33,305 bases of DNA. It comes from Spirogloea muscicola (lineage: Eukaryota; Streptophyta; Zygnematophyceae; Spirogloeales; Spirogloeaceae). Shown piece after piece: positions 23,498 to 33,305 of the stretch. Below the pieces are notes generated by a model. It searched no databases. It saw nothing but the letters and a program-made list of their open reading frames with translations, and was not told where the DNA came from. The DNA lies in NCBI GenBank assembly GCA_009602725.1, contig WELB01000031.1, positions 697,512 to 730,816 of the forward strand. The letters run 5' to 3'. The position numbers were made by a program, and so were the translations under genes. Positions within the stretch are counted from its first letter, which is position 1, and each line of letters starts with the position of its first letter.

Positions 23498-24530
23498 GCA
23501 TGTGGTGTTCCGATGTTCTGCTTTCGTCCCAGACACCTATTTCTTAAGTAGAGTGGCCAACCACTGTCTCCTGCCTGCTGGCAATTCACACACAGTACAT
23601 TAATCTGCTCCCAGAGGCACATGCTTACGCATTTGTACACGTATTCTTCGATCTGAAGGAATTTTTGACTTCTTTCACTAACTACATCACAAGGGCGGGA
23701 TCGCAAGTCCTCTTGTAGAGCCTCTGGAAGAGATTTGTGGTCTCTTAAAGTTTCATACAGGAGAGCTTCTATTGGGCCTCCTTTAGCAGTTTCTCTACAC
23801 GTCAAGTTCTACTCGATGAATTTGACATCAAAGCGAGGCAGTGCCTGCAAGAGAATGGCAAGAAGCATAACTAATTTATGCTTCTCGTGAAGTGCCAGCC
23901 AGGAAGAATGCCCAATCAGTTCAAGTGAGCAGTTGACCTGATAAATTTCTCCTTCAGAAATTATAAGCCAGACGCAAGGGCACAAAGAAGGATGGACTTT
24001 GCTCAGGCCGAGGCTGTAGCATTGGCTCATATCTAGCAAGTAAGGCAATGCCTAAGTTAACCGCAGTAAGATAAGAGGCACATGCCACGAAGGAAGGCAA
24101 GAGAGCTTCACATCCACTTCACACCCTGCTATTTGTTGTTCAGTGCCTTTGCTGGCCTCCCTGCCAGCCGCAGCAGCCAGTCCAGCAAGTTTGGTTGTGA
24201 AGTTCCCGTGGACAACAACAAAGAAGCCAGGGGATGAAAGCAAGATGATGCAGAGCGCTCACTCCCCAAGCTACACCAATCTCTGTAAACTACCCCTGCA
24301 GGCCAGTTGTCTCTGAAGTGTCTCGCAATCTCAGAACTAGACTTTCTCCGCGACTATGACTGCACATTTGACAGGTGACCAAGTGATGGTTGCCACGAGG
24401 CCGTCCCACAAGGGTTTGCAAGCCTTGCAATTGTGTTGACCAGCATTGGTTCCTCCCTACACCACCCCATACGCAGTCTCCAAGAACCTCTAAGAGCTTG
24501 CTCGTCCTTGACATCCCACCGGTAGGCCCC
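23498..24530. other. Convergent intergenic strip between carrier and enolase genes
   Basis: Contains the 3' UTRs of the plus-strand carrier and minus-strand enolase genes, and the unassigned coding-like stretch described separately. I see no clear TGTAA close to either stop codon. Confidence 0.5.
23600..24250 (-). other. Unassigned coding-like segment
   Basis: Minus-strand frames here have protein-like composition. A block ending ALPRFDVKFIE (stop TAG at 23810) follows a good acceptor (TTCTCTTGCAG). After that single TAG the same frame continues through ETAKGGPIEALLYETLRDHK and SLPEALQEDLRSRP. Upstream is a block with FFVVVHGNFTTKLAGLAAAA. I do not recognise the family and cannot join the pieces confidently. 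It may be a small unknown gene, a decayed gene, or chance frames in enolase 3' sequence. Confidence 0.3.
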
Positions 24531-27500
24531 TTAATATGGTTCGCAAGGGGTGCGGAACGCAGATCCAGCATACTCAGCAGCTGACCCCAGCTCCTCTTCG
24601 ATCCGCAACAGCTGCCAAATGACACCAGGTTGTGTGCGCTGCTTGTCAGTATGCATCACGCAACTCAGCGTGCTAAAAGCAGGCAGTCCAGGCAGGAGCA
24701 TGATGGCAAGCTAAGACTTCACTTTGCAGCAAGTCCTAGGCAAGTCAAGCTCCCTCCTTGAGCACGAATATCTTGCCTCACCTGATTATACTTAGCCAGG
24801 CGCTCAGACCTGCAGGGCGCCCCTGTCTTGATTTGACCCTGCACCTCGCAAGAGCTACTGTCATTGACGTAGAGTTGCGCATGCCAAATTTGTAATCCCG
24901 AAGCTTCCATCTTCATCTCAAAGCACTGCTGTTAGCACCACCAGGTGTACAGTCCTTGTACAGTCCTTGCAGGCAGTAGCAGCAATTATTGAAACACAAC
25001 TTACCATCAGCTGTGCTACTTCCACTCTCACCTGATTAGGCACATGCTTGACCTACAGGTTTGAGCAGATCACTAGCAGACTTACCGTGGCAAGTCCAAC
25101 TGCCAAGTCGGCAATAAAGGTATCTTCTGTCTCGCCGCTGGCAAGATCAAGGTAGAGAGCAAATGCCACAATATATGTCTCAGTCCAGGCAGCTAGGCCA
25201 TGTGAGACAACATCATCAATCTTGCCTGAGGTGTTGAAAAGCAAGTTGCTAGCTGTTGCCACTAAGACAAACGTAGATGCATGCAGATACAGTCCCTACT
25301 ACGGCAGCAACTTTTCTCCGGTGTTCAGCTCCAGGCCTCACTTGTTCAGCTTCTTCTGCCCACTACCCTTGTAGCATACCACTTCAAGCTGTGTTGAGTA
25401 ACTTCAAGACCGAAGTCATACCTTCGGTGGGAGGTCATCACTCCCCACCCAGCCTGCTTTGACATTTTGACTGCATCAATTGACTCGGTGACACTGCCAA
25501 TCTGGTTCACTTTGAGAAGGAGAGCATTGCATGATTTCTCCTTGATGGCCTTTGACACTCTCTGCAGACAGGCGCACAGGTGCCTACTGAACACTAAGAG
25601 CAGCTGGGACTTGTATTAAACATGTACAGGACCATAAGATAGGCATGGTAACTGACAACCTCGTGCGTACACGCTCTCAAACAGAGCCAAATCTGCTAGG
25701 AAACTCAATGAATCTATTTGCCAGAGGTGAGATGTATTGACAAGTTTGTACTGAGCAAAGTCCATCAGATCACCTGACACCACAATAAACAGCGCCGGTA
25801 CCCACCACTGCCTGGTCAGCTTGAGAGTCAAGATTCACTTACTGTGACGTTGGTGACGAGAAGATCGTCACCCACGATTTGGACCTTCTCGCCGATTGCT
25901 GCACAGAACTTTGGGTAGTGTTCCCAATCGTCCTGATCAAATGGATCTTCGATGGACACAATGGGATAGTTGTCCACAAACGACTTGTAGAGATCAATTA
26001 TCTGGTCCCCGCTCAGCTTGCTGCTCCCATCATTGCCCTGTCAGACAAAGAGGCTGTGATGACTTTAGAGCAGACTTCTTATGCAGTATACTTCAGGCAG
26101 CAGTATCCAATGCAGCAGGAGGCACCAACTGGAACACCTAGTTGATCTTCTGCTAACAAGGCAGGCTCTGCACGACCTACATTCAAACAGGTGAAGAGTG
26201 ATGAGGGCAAGATTTTACCTCGGTCTTGAAGTCCAGATCGTATGTCTTATCCTTCTCACTGTAAAACTCTGATGCTGCAACATCCATACCTATCATGACC
26301 TGCAAACACTTGTCTTCTGCTTGATTGACCACATTCTGCAACTGGCTGGCGCCAAGCTATGAGCACTGATTGCAAGTTGCACCTTGTATGCAAATGTCAT
26401 GGGGATGGAGGCAATGTGTGCAGGGACACGTTCGGCTATTGACAAGCAGTGCATGGGCCAAATCGCAAGGTGATCTACTGCAGGTACCTTGCCAGTGTAG
26501 CCAGCCTTTGCAATGGCCGCCTGCAGAAGGTCCAAGCCCTCCTTGTTGTCCTACATAAGCCAAGTAACAATCTGCCCGACACTCAGGACAAGGATCCAGC
26601 AGGGGCTATGAAGGCAGACACAAACCGCAGCCCTGTGATCAAAAGGTACAAGGGACGCACACAAGAAGCTTGATATGATATCAATGTGGACGCTTGAGGG
26701 CTGTGCTTAGAACTGACATTTGCCACCAATTCGAAGCTGATGCGCAGGTGATAAAAGTGATTATTCTCACTAGCAGCTCTGAGCAGGTCATAATCTTCAA
26801 TCTGAACAGGCCATGATTTACCTGAATGTTGGGAGCAAAGCCACCCTCATCTCCAACATTTGTTGCATCTTGCCCATACTGCTTCTTGATGACCGCCTGC
26901 AACCCAAACCAGCCACTTCAAGTTGCCTATTGACACTCATCGCAAGGTATACTGTCGTGCCTCAAGAGTGCAGCACGTCAGATGCTTCTTGAGGTAGTGC
27001 TTCTGGCAGAATCTCATGGCCCACTGATGCTGTATATTGCAAGAGGACTAGCAAGAAGTAATATCTTGCACATACGTCCCCCTTGCTCCATCAACCTCAT
27101 GCTGCAGAACCCTGAAGACACTGCAGGTCTGTGTAAACCATCAGATGTACCTTCAGGTTGTGGTAGACCTCCGTCCCCATTTTCATGGCCTCCTTGAACG
27201 AGGATGCTCCGATAGGCAGGATCATAAACTCCTGCACATAGACACGAGTGCTGAGCCGTCCGAGCCAAGCACCGCAGGCAAGATCTGCTTCAACAGCCTG
27301 ACAATCTGCAGAGTTCACATAAGTACATGGCTCACGGTCTTGTGGCAAAGTGAGGGCGCTGGAGGCAAGCCTGACCTGCATGGCAAGCTTATTCCCTGCA
27401 TGGGAGCCCCCATTGATTACGTTGAACGCGGGGACAGGGAGCACAAGCTTGCTGTTGCCAGCAAGCTCAGAGATGTGCTAAGCCACGACAGACGATGATG

Positions 27501-29198
27501 ACAATCGTGGTCAGTTGTTGTATTAGGGATAGCTTCAGCCTCAGCCCAGGACCAAGTTTCAGCAACAGGAACCAGGGAAAGGACAGTGGCTTCGTACTTG
27601 TGTTACTGATGCACTGCATGCTTTCTCATGCAGCGCCCTCACTTTGCCGATTGCTATCCATGTGCAGATTGCTATCCACATTCTATGCACTGACACAGAA
27701 GACCACTCAAATTTGCAGTCTGAGACACTAATGCAACATACCAATACTCTGAGCTGCTGGCAGCCTGCAATGTATTGACCAACATACGGCTATAAGCTTC
27801 CTGAGCTCACGACATACCTTGTACAGGGGCATTTTCTTGACCGCAGCTCCAGCTTTGCAAACGGACAATGAGACAGCAAGAATTGCATTTGCTCCCAGCT
27901 GTGAGGAGCAGGAAACATGCAGTCATCATTAGGGACATTGCATTGACAAAGAGGGAGGTCTGCTACCATTCTAGTCAGCCTGCCAACCCACAGGGGGGTA
28001 GTTTACTCGCAAAGCTTAGGACAGCCTCAACAACACCCACTGACCTGCTCTTTCATCAGTCAGCTGGTTAGCCCTTGCTTTCCATAGCCAAAAGAGTGTA
28101 GGCATTATCAAGGACAATGTCGGCACTCGCTGGGTATAACAAGCTTGCATTGGATACAGACAAGTGCATGTATTAAGAGCTAGCACCTTCTGCTTGCACC
28201 AGCCCCATTCGTTTTGTGTGCCGTCCAGCTCGTGAACCATGAAATTGTCAATAGCTGTCTGGTCTGTGGGATCCTGCATTTGGCAGCCATGTGCTAGCTC
28301 ATGAGAAGCAAACCCGTGCTTTGCCATCAGTATGAAAGGATGCTGGCAGACATTTGGAAATACACAATCCTCAAGGAGCCAAAGTAATAGAATAAGCAGG
28401 GGTGCTCACTGCAGATTCTGGATGACACTAGGTAAAGGCAGACAGATGAGGTGCAGGAGTTTGCTGACAGGCGTCTGTCAGACAAGCGCAAGCCAAAAAA
28501 GTGTTGCAGCTCTCTTTGAGATAGATAGGAAGGTGCACCTTGCCAACCAGAGCTGGGCCAATGATCTTGTTGACATTGTCCACTGCCTGCACAACCGACG
28601 GCACACGTCACTTTCACACTTCTGGATGTAAGCTCAGGGCAGGCAAAGCTGGTGCCGCGCAAGGAGCACGAGAGATTCAGCAATGAAGTAGCTGAACTGA
28701 AGGCAATGTTTGAGGGCAGTGCTCCACCTTCTGAACTCCCTTTCCCATGTACTCCTTGCCGCCGTCCCGCAGCTCAAGTGCCTCATACACGCCTGCAGGA
28801 GGTGTCCGTTGGCATGAGAGGCGGCACGGAGCGAGCCAGCGGACAGCTGGTAGCATTCGGCCCGGGGTGAGCTTCTGTCTCCTGGTCGCAACGAACCTGT
28901 AGAAGCTCCGCTGGGCACCGCTGCCCGATGGAACGATCCATCTGAGAGGTGAATATCAGCCTGAGTAGACGAGAAGGAACAATAGCTCACAATAAGTAGG
29001 CAAGGAGCACGCTCTGCCTCCAGCAACCCTGCTCTGGAGCTGACGTTGCCGACAGAGAGCTAGGGGTGGCAGCACGGCGGCCCCATGCCGCAGGTGCGTA
29101 CGACGCGGCAGCGCCTGGCGGCGCACCTCGAGTGTGGGGTTGCCGCGGCTGTCGAAGATCTGCCGCGCGATCACGTCCTTGATGGTCACGCCCGACAT
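24531..29198 (-). CDS. ENO: Enolase (phosphopyruvate hydratase), 16 exons, complete
   Basis: Glycolytic/gluconeogenic enzyme interconverting 2-phosphoglycerate and phosphoenolpyruvate. Exons: 29198-29127, 28960-28897, 28792-28728, 28586-28539, 28273-28187, 27898-27818, 27477-27376, 27231-27151, 26896-26822, 26550-26488, 26299-26219, 26037-25843, 25561-25422, 25137-25086, 24838-24782 and 24611-24531. All are GT-AG and sum to 1344 nt, 447 residues plus stop, the usual size. Catalytic and metal residues are present: loop Ser41 (SGASTG), His165 (SHAGNK), Glu174, Glu217 (DEGGFAP), Asp252, Glu303 (IEDPFD), Asp330 (GDDL), Lys355 (LLLKVNQ), His383 (SHRSGETED) and Lys406 ([18 protein letters not shown]). 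The plant/apicomplexan pentapeptide is EWGWC at 105-109. No targeting peptide precedes MSGVTIKDV, so it is probably cytosolic. A LINE ends about 190 bp upstream of the start codon. Confidence 0.97.
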
Positions 29199-29245
29199 GG
29201 CGGCGGGGCGGCGGGGCGGGGGACGGGGGTGTGGGGGGGGGGAAC
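29199..29245 (-). promoter_or_regulatory. C-tract and GCC leader of the enolase gene
   Basis: On the minus strand a run of ten C, further C runs and CCGCC repeats lead directly to the ATG (context GCCGCCATGT). It is probably 5' UTR. The architecture resembles the SR gene leader at 1-72. Confidence 0.55.
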
Positions 29246-29390
29246 CGAATCTATCATGCGCCGGTTGGAGGTGCTGATTCCCGTCGCGCCGACGAAGGCC
29301 ACCTGGCGCTCGTCCCGTCTCGGCGCGGCTTCTGAGCGGCACTTCAATGGGTGTACCAAGTGGGCGTGATGCCCAGCAGACAAGGCGCCG

Positions 29391-29535
29391 AAGGAAGGTG
29401 CTCGCGCATTGAGAAGAGGGGCTGGCAAAGCCAACCCAAAAAGAATGGACAATGTCCAAAGCCAAAGAAAGAGGTGCTGAACAAGGACTACACTACAAAG
29501 TGCAAGACGGTGCAGAGGGAGATGCAGATGGCTGC
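29391..29535 (-). repeat. LINE 3' UTR with terminal hairpin module (copy F)
   Basis: From the stop codon to the element end. It is the reverse complement of 3650-3796. The hairpin is at 29419-29437, an eight-pair stem with one G-U pair and a UUU loop in the RNA. It is preceded by CATTCTTTTT and followed by CTCTTCTCAATG and GCGAGCAC in the element's sense orientation. Confidence 0.85.
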
Positions 29536-32500
29536 TCAGTATCCACGTGTGAGCAACAGCAGATCAGAGTGACTCGGAGCAGGAGAAGCGGCACTCTGCC
29601 GAGACCCGGAAGCAGCAGCCATAGCACGGCCAGCCCGCGCGTGGACCGCATGAGCCAAAGAGCGCTGCAGCGAGACCGCCAGCCTCATCCGAAAGACCTG
29701 CGAGAGGGAGCCGGCAGCATTGAAGCCTGGCGAACCCTGCCGCCGCTCGATGGCCTCCCGGGCAAGCCGCTGGAGGAGATCCAACCAGCCACTGCCAAAG
29801 GCCCCGTGTACGTCAATGGCCAGTGCCGCGAAGGCATCGCCTGGAGGGTGGTCAGAGTACTTGCGCTCCTTACTCCGAGCCGCCAGAGCGACCGCGTGCC
29901 CGACGAGCGTCGCCGAATTCGCGGGGTTGGCCGAATCAACGCAATCGGCAGTTACCACATCAGCGATGATGCGCGGACCTCCTCCGGGCGGGATGGCAAC
30001 GAGGTCCGCGCGGCGGGTGTGAAGCTGTCCATCGGCGCCCCGCAGGATGGGCATTATCGTGGAGTTCTCCACTGCCACCTTGTAGCCGGCCTCCAGGAAC
30101 ACACCCTGCATGGCGTCTCGCAGGAGGTCGTGCGAACTTGTCCGCTCGCCCCCGTGTGCGCAGCGGAGCATGTGGGCCGCCAACGCCGCAGGTTCATCGT
30201 GGCGGGCACCGCAGTCGCACTGTTGGACCCCGATGAGGCAGGGAGGGAGGAGGCCGAGGAGCCGGTGGGCCGCCGTCTTGAATACCGCGTCTGGAATAGT
30301 CAGCGCCGCGTAGATGGGGAGTGCTGATAGCCACGCCGCCGCCCCAGGGGAGGAGGCGGAGAGGAGCCGGGCGCGCCCTCGGATGTCGTGCGGCGGAAGG
30401 AGCTCCACCACCTGGTCGTAGGCCGCTTTGTCCACAAGCGCAGTGTAGCGGGCCTGGGCCCGCAGGTCGGGGGTGTGCGCAAGGTGGATGGACGGGACGA
30501 CCTGCTTCGACATGTCGGGGTGGGCCGCCAGGAGCGCGTCGCGGGCAGCGCGGAGAGCAGCCTGGAAGGGCAACGAGCCGCTCTCCACTTCAGCTACCAC
30601 CCGCTCCATGGTGCGGATGCCGTGCGCTTGGAACCGCCGGCTGATGGGTGCGGCGACCTGGGCCCAGCTGCCCAGGTAGGCGGCCTCGCAGGCGCGGGCG
30701 ACTGGGCGGCAGCCCAGACCGCCGCGACTGACAGGCAGGCTAGCCTGGAGCAACGCGGCTGGTGTGGTCAGGAAGCCGGGGTGTTGCAGGAGAGTGGCAG
30801 CACTCGCCAGAACGCCGGAGTCAAAAGCCGCGTACGCCGCCTTCACCGCCGGGGAGGGAGGGAGGACGCGGGCCAGGTAGTGCGGACGGTGGGCAATGCA
30901 CTTGGTCAGCATGGCGGTCGCCAGCTGCATGTCTTGCAGCGTGTGGAGGCGGTCCGCCGGCCGGAGGTGCTCCTGCAGTTGTACCTGGAGCTGTTCCACC
31001 ACAAAGGCTGGGGAGCCTATGGGGGCGCCGAGGAGGATGAAGCCCCCAGCTGGTGTCTGACAGCACGAGGGCAGGCGCAGGAGGGCTGGCAGGCCCTGGG
31101 GAGACCAAGCGCTGCACTTGGCTGCGCGGATGCCCAAGCCGATCGCGCCCAGCTGCACTTTGAAGGTGTCAAAGGCTGCCACGACGTCCTCTGGCGGCCC
31201 CACCAGCGTTGTGTCGTCAGCATACGTGGGGGCGTGGACGCCCGGGTGAGCCGCGACCGTGGTCAGCAGCGCACGGTTGTGAGCCAGTGCGTAGTAGAGC
31301 CCAGCCAGCGGATCTCCTTGGCGCGCGCCCGTGGAGGGATGGAGGACTTCCACCACCCCATGCCCTGTCCGCCACAGCAGGTCGCTTGGCTGACCATATC
31401 CCAGCCTGAAGAAGGGGAGGAGGCTGGGAAGGCCGCCCTCAGCTCCTCTGCGATGACATCCCGGTCTGCGCTGTTAAACGCATTCTGGACATCTACTGCC
31501 AAGGCCATCCACCCGGGGTTCAGGTCCAAGGCGGCGCGTACGCCGTGCACGACCACCTCACCGCCGCTCCGCAGCCCCGCGCCGAACTGGTGGGGCGCAA
31601 GGTGTGCCTGGGCCAGCCCCGCGTGCTGTTGCCATAGTGTGCGCCCCACCAGGCGGTAGAGCACTTCGCCGACGGCAATGGGCCTGACCCCCCCATTGGC
31701 CTTGCTGAGGGCCAGCAGCGTGCTGGTGCAGATGACGCCGCGGATGCTGGCCGGGACCTGGTCGCAAGCAAGGAGCTGGCACACCTGGTGAAGCGCCTGA
31801 AAGTCAATTGATTCTCCCTCCAGGAAGAGTTCGCGGAGATGCTCGGTGAGCATGTGTGACGGACCTCCAGCCGGCTGCGCGGCGGCTGCTCTGCAAAGCC
31901 TGCCGAAGAGCGTCGGCGTCGAGGGCCACCTCCTCCGGCGGGGCGAAGGTGGCCAGCCACGGAGGCAGGGGGGAGCGGGCCTCAGGGTGCAGGGACTCCA
32001 GGGCCGCCCGTGTGGCTGCGTTGGTTGGCGCCAGCACCGAGTCGTCCAGGGCCTGGACCGCCCTGGACAACTCGCCCGCATGACCGAAGCGCAATGCCCG
32101 GCGGACGTTGGCGGCCCTGTCGGGCGATGGCCGCTCGTCACCTCGGTTTGCTGCCAAGGCTGCCACGGCTGCGTTGTGGCGCTCGAGGAGCTCCTCCCAA
32201 TGGCCGCTCTCAAACAGCTGGACGCACTCCAGGAGGGGCTGCCGGCCCTGCCAGCGGCCGTCGTGGGGGACGCGCCCGAGCAGCAGCCGGGGGAAGAGGA
32301 GGAAGAGCTTCCAGGCCGCCTCGTCCCGATGGTCTCGGACAATCCGCTGCATCGACGGGCGGAGAGCGCGACGGATGTGCGGGCACACCCAGCGGGGGAC
32401 ATGGCGCAGAAGCGGGAGGGCCGCCTGGCGGTGGACGGCAGCCAGGTCGAGGCCGGCCAGCCACTGCCAGTGCTGAGGCGTGGGAGGGGAAGGCGCGGGA

Positions 32501-33305
32501 GGGACTGGCCTGCCTGGTCCGCCCCGACGGCCACCCGCAGTCGCGGCGCTGCGCGACTGCTCCGCCCGATTGTTGCGGCTCTCACAGGCGCGCGCGTGGT
32601 TGGCCGGGCCTGACCGCGTGGTGAAGGTCGTCTGGCAGAACTGGCACAGCAGGTAGTCGGGCGAGTGAGGTGGGGGCGAGGGTGGTGGAGCTGGTGCGGT
32701 CGATGAAGGCGGAGGCTGCGGTGACGAGGGCGGCGTCGAGGGCGCCGACCGCGAGGGGCAGGGTGGCTCGAGAGGCGGGATGGTGGATGGCTGGGAAGGC
32801 GGCAGCTCAGGCGGGGGAAGCGGTGACGAGGTCGAGGCGGGTGGCTGGCTCAGCGAGGGTGGACTTTGGGGGGGCGGTGACGGCGACGGTGATGACAACG
32901 TCGGCGGCAGCGACGGCGGTGGGGACGGCGGCTGGGCGGGAGGTGATACTTGCTCCTCCGTGGCCTGCTCCTGGGGTGAGGCTGCCAGGACCGTGGCGAT
33001 GGGGTTGCAAGCTGCGGCGGCCACATCGGGCATCGCGCCGGCGGAGCAGGGATACCCCTTGCAATGCTTCCGGTGCATGGTGACACCGCGAGGAGTGGCA
33101 AAGTCCCGCGGGCAGGTGGGGCACTGCGCGCGCGTGGGCGCCTCAGGCGGGGATGACGGCGGCGGAAGAAGGGGGGGCTGCGGCGAAGGTGGCGTGGTGA
33201 CGGAATCCAGGGCGGAGAGGAGGAGGAGACGCTGCGCCCAAGCGAACTTGGCCGGGGGGTACTCGGGGCTCCGGCTCCGGCGACGGCGCCCAGAACGCGC
33301 GGGTG
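29536..33305 (-). pseudogene. LINE polyprotein (zinc fingers, reverse transcriptase, PD-(D/E)XK-like nuclease), frame-disrupted
   Basis: The frame is open from the right edge. Zinc finger 1 is CPTCPRDF...MHRKHC (about 33060-33125). A long Pro/Ser-rich linker follows, then zinc finger 2, CQFCQTTF...ANHARAC (about 32580-32655), both C-x2-C-x12-H-x3-C. RT motifs follow: LSKANGGVRPIAVGEVLYRL, GGEVVVHGVRAAL, AVDVQNAFN (31473-31502, catalytic Asp), ARQGDPL and YADD (31213-31224). Next is a CDCG...HMLRC knuckle (about 30157-30220), then RADLVAIP...IIADVV (about 29945-30015), a PD-(D/E)XK-like pattern. The stop is TGA at 29536-29538. The reading frame changes near 31870-31885 and back near 31405-31425, so the RT core (first half) is in another frame than both flanks. 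Catalytic residues survive; the frame breaks could be real indels or sequencing errors. Confidence 0.85.

Larger units (their letters stand above)
29391..33305 (-). mobile_element. RLE-type non-LTR retrotransposon (LINE), copy F, 5' end off the window
   Basis: Long element on the minus strand. It has N-terminal zinc fingers, reverse transcriptase, a C-terminal zinc knuckle and an endonuclease-like domain, then a roughly 145-nt 3' UTR ending in the hairpin module (29419-29437) and a short CTT-rich tail near 29391. Zinc fingers followed by RT and a C-terminal PD-(D/E)XK-like motif are typical of the R2/R4/NeSL/CRE group. I see no LTR, integrase or protease. No apurinic-type endonuclease is visible, but the N-terminus runs off the right edge. 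Near-identity with copy B and a still readable polyprotein suggest recent activity. Confidence 0.88.

Noticed and set aside
29452-31659. Plus-strand open frames over the LINE
   Set aside because: Shadows of the minus-strand polyprotein in high-GC DNA; RT and zinc-finger motifs occur only on the minus strand.
29391-33305. LTR retrotransposon or endogenous virus
   Set aside because: No terminal repeats, integrase, protease or envelope-like frame. The RT motifs and C-terminal nuclease are of non-LTR type.

Overview
The window is nuclear DNA of a green-lineage eukaryote, most likely a chlorophyte alga. Genes are broken into many short exons with GT-AG (and some GC-AG) introns, and all four host genes have plant-type sequences: an SC35-class SR splicing factor, a SPIRRIG-type BEACH protein, a plant UCP3-type mitochondrial carrier, and an enolase with the plant/apicomplexan EWGW-type insertion. 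Base composition is very uneven. The 5' ends of genes are extremely GC-rich, with (GCC)n leaders, and their 3' halves are near 50% GC. I cannot name the species.

Layout: (1) 73-2345, + strand, the SR protein gene. (2) 2346-5446, a gene-poor strip with a 9-bp minisatellite and a cluster of five 5'-truncated LINE 3' ends, one of which still encodes the C-terminus of a LINE polyprotein. (3) 5447 to the assembly gap at 20640, - strand, one very large gene for a SPIRRIG/LYST-like BEACH protein (ConA-like, ARM-type repeats, PH, BEACH, WD40), missing its N-terminus. (4) 20640-21632, 993 N. (5) 21633-23497, + strand, a mitochondrial carrier missing its first part. It diverges from the BEACH gene across the gap. 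(6) 23498-24530, a convergent intergenic strip with an unassigned coding-like segment. (7) 24531-29198, - strand, a complete 16-exon enolase gene of 447 codons. (8) 29391 to the right edge, - strand, a long non-LTR retrotransposon of the restriction-like-endonuclease type. It has two N-terminal CCHC zinc fingers, a reverse transcriptase with YADD, a C-terminal zinc knuckle and a PD-(D/E)XK-like motif, and is broken by two compensating frame changes. Its 3' end lies about 190 bp upstream of the enolase start codon.

The host genes do not form a pathway. They are unrelated housekeeping genes: splicing, membrane traffic/mRNP function, mitochondrial transport and glycolysis. The unifying theme is the retrotransposon family. 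Six copies of its 3' terminus share a roughly 60-nt module whose core is an RNA hairpin. The stem is kept by G-C/G-U exchanges in copies from clearly diverged elements, so it is probably the signal the element's reverse transcriptase recognises. That is the best candidate here for something not previously described.
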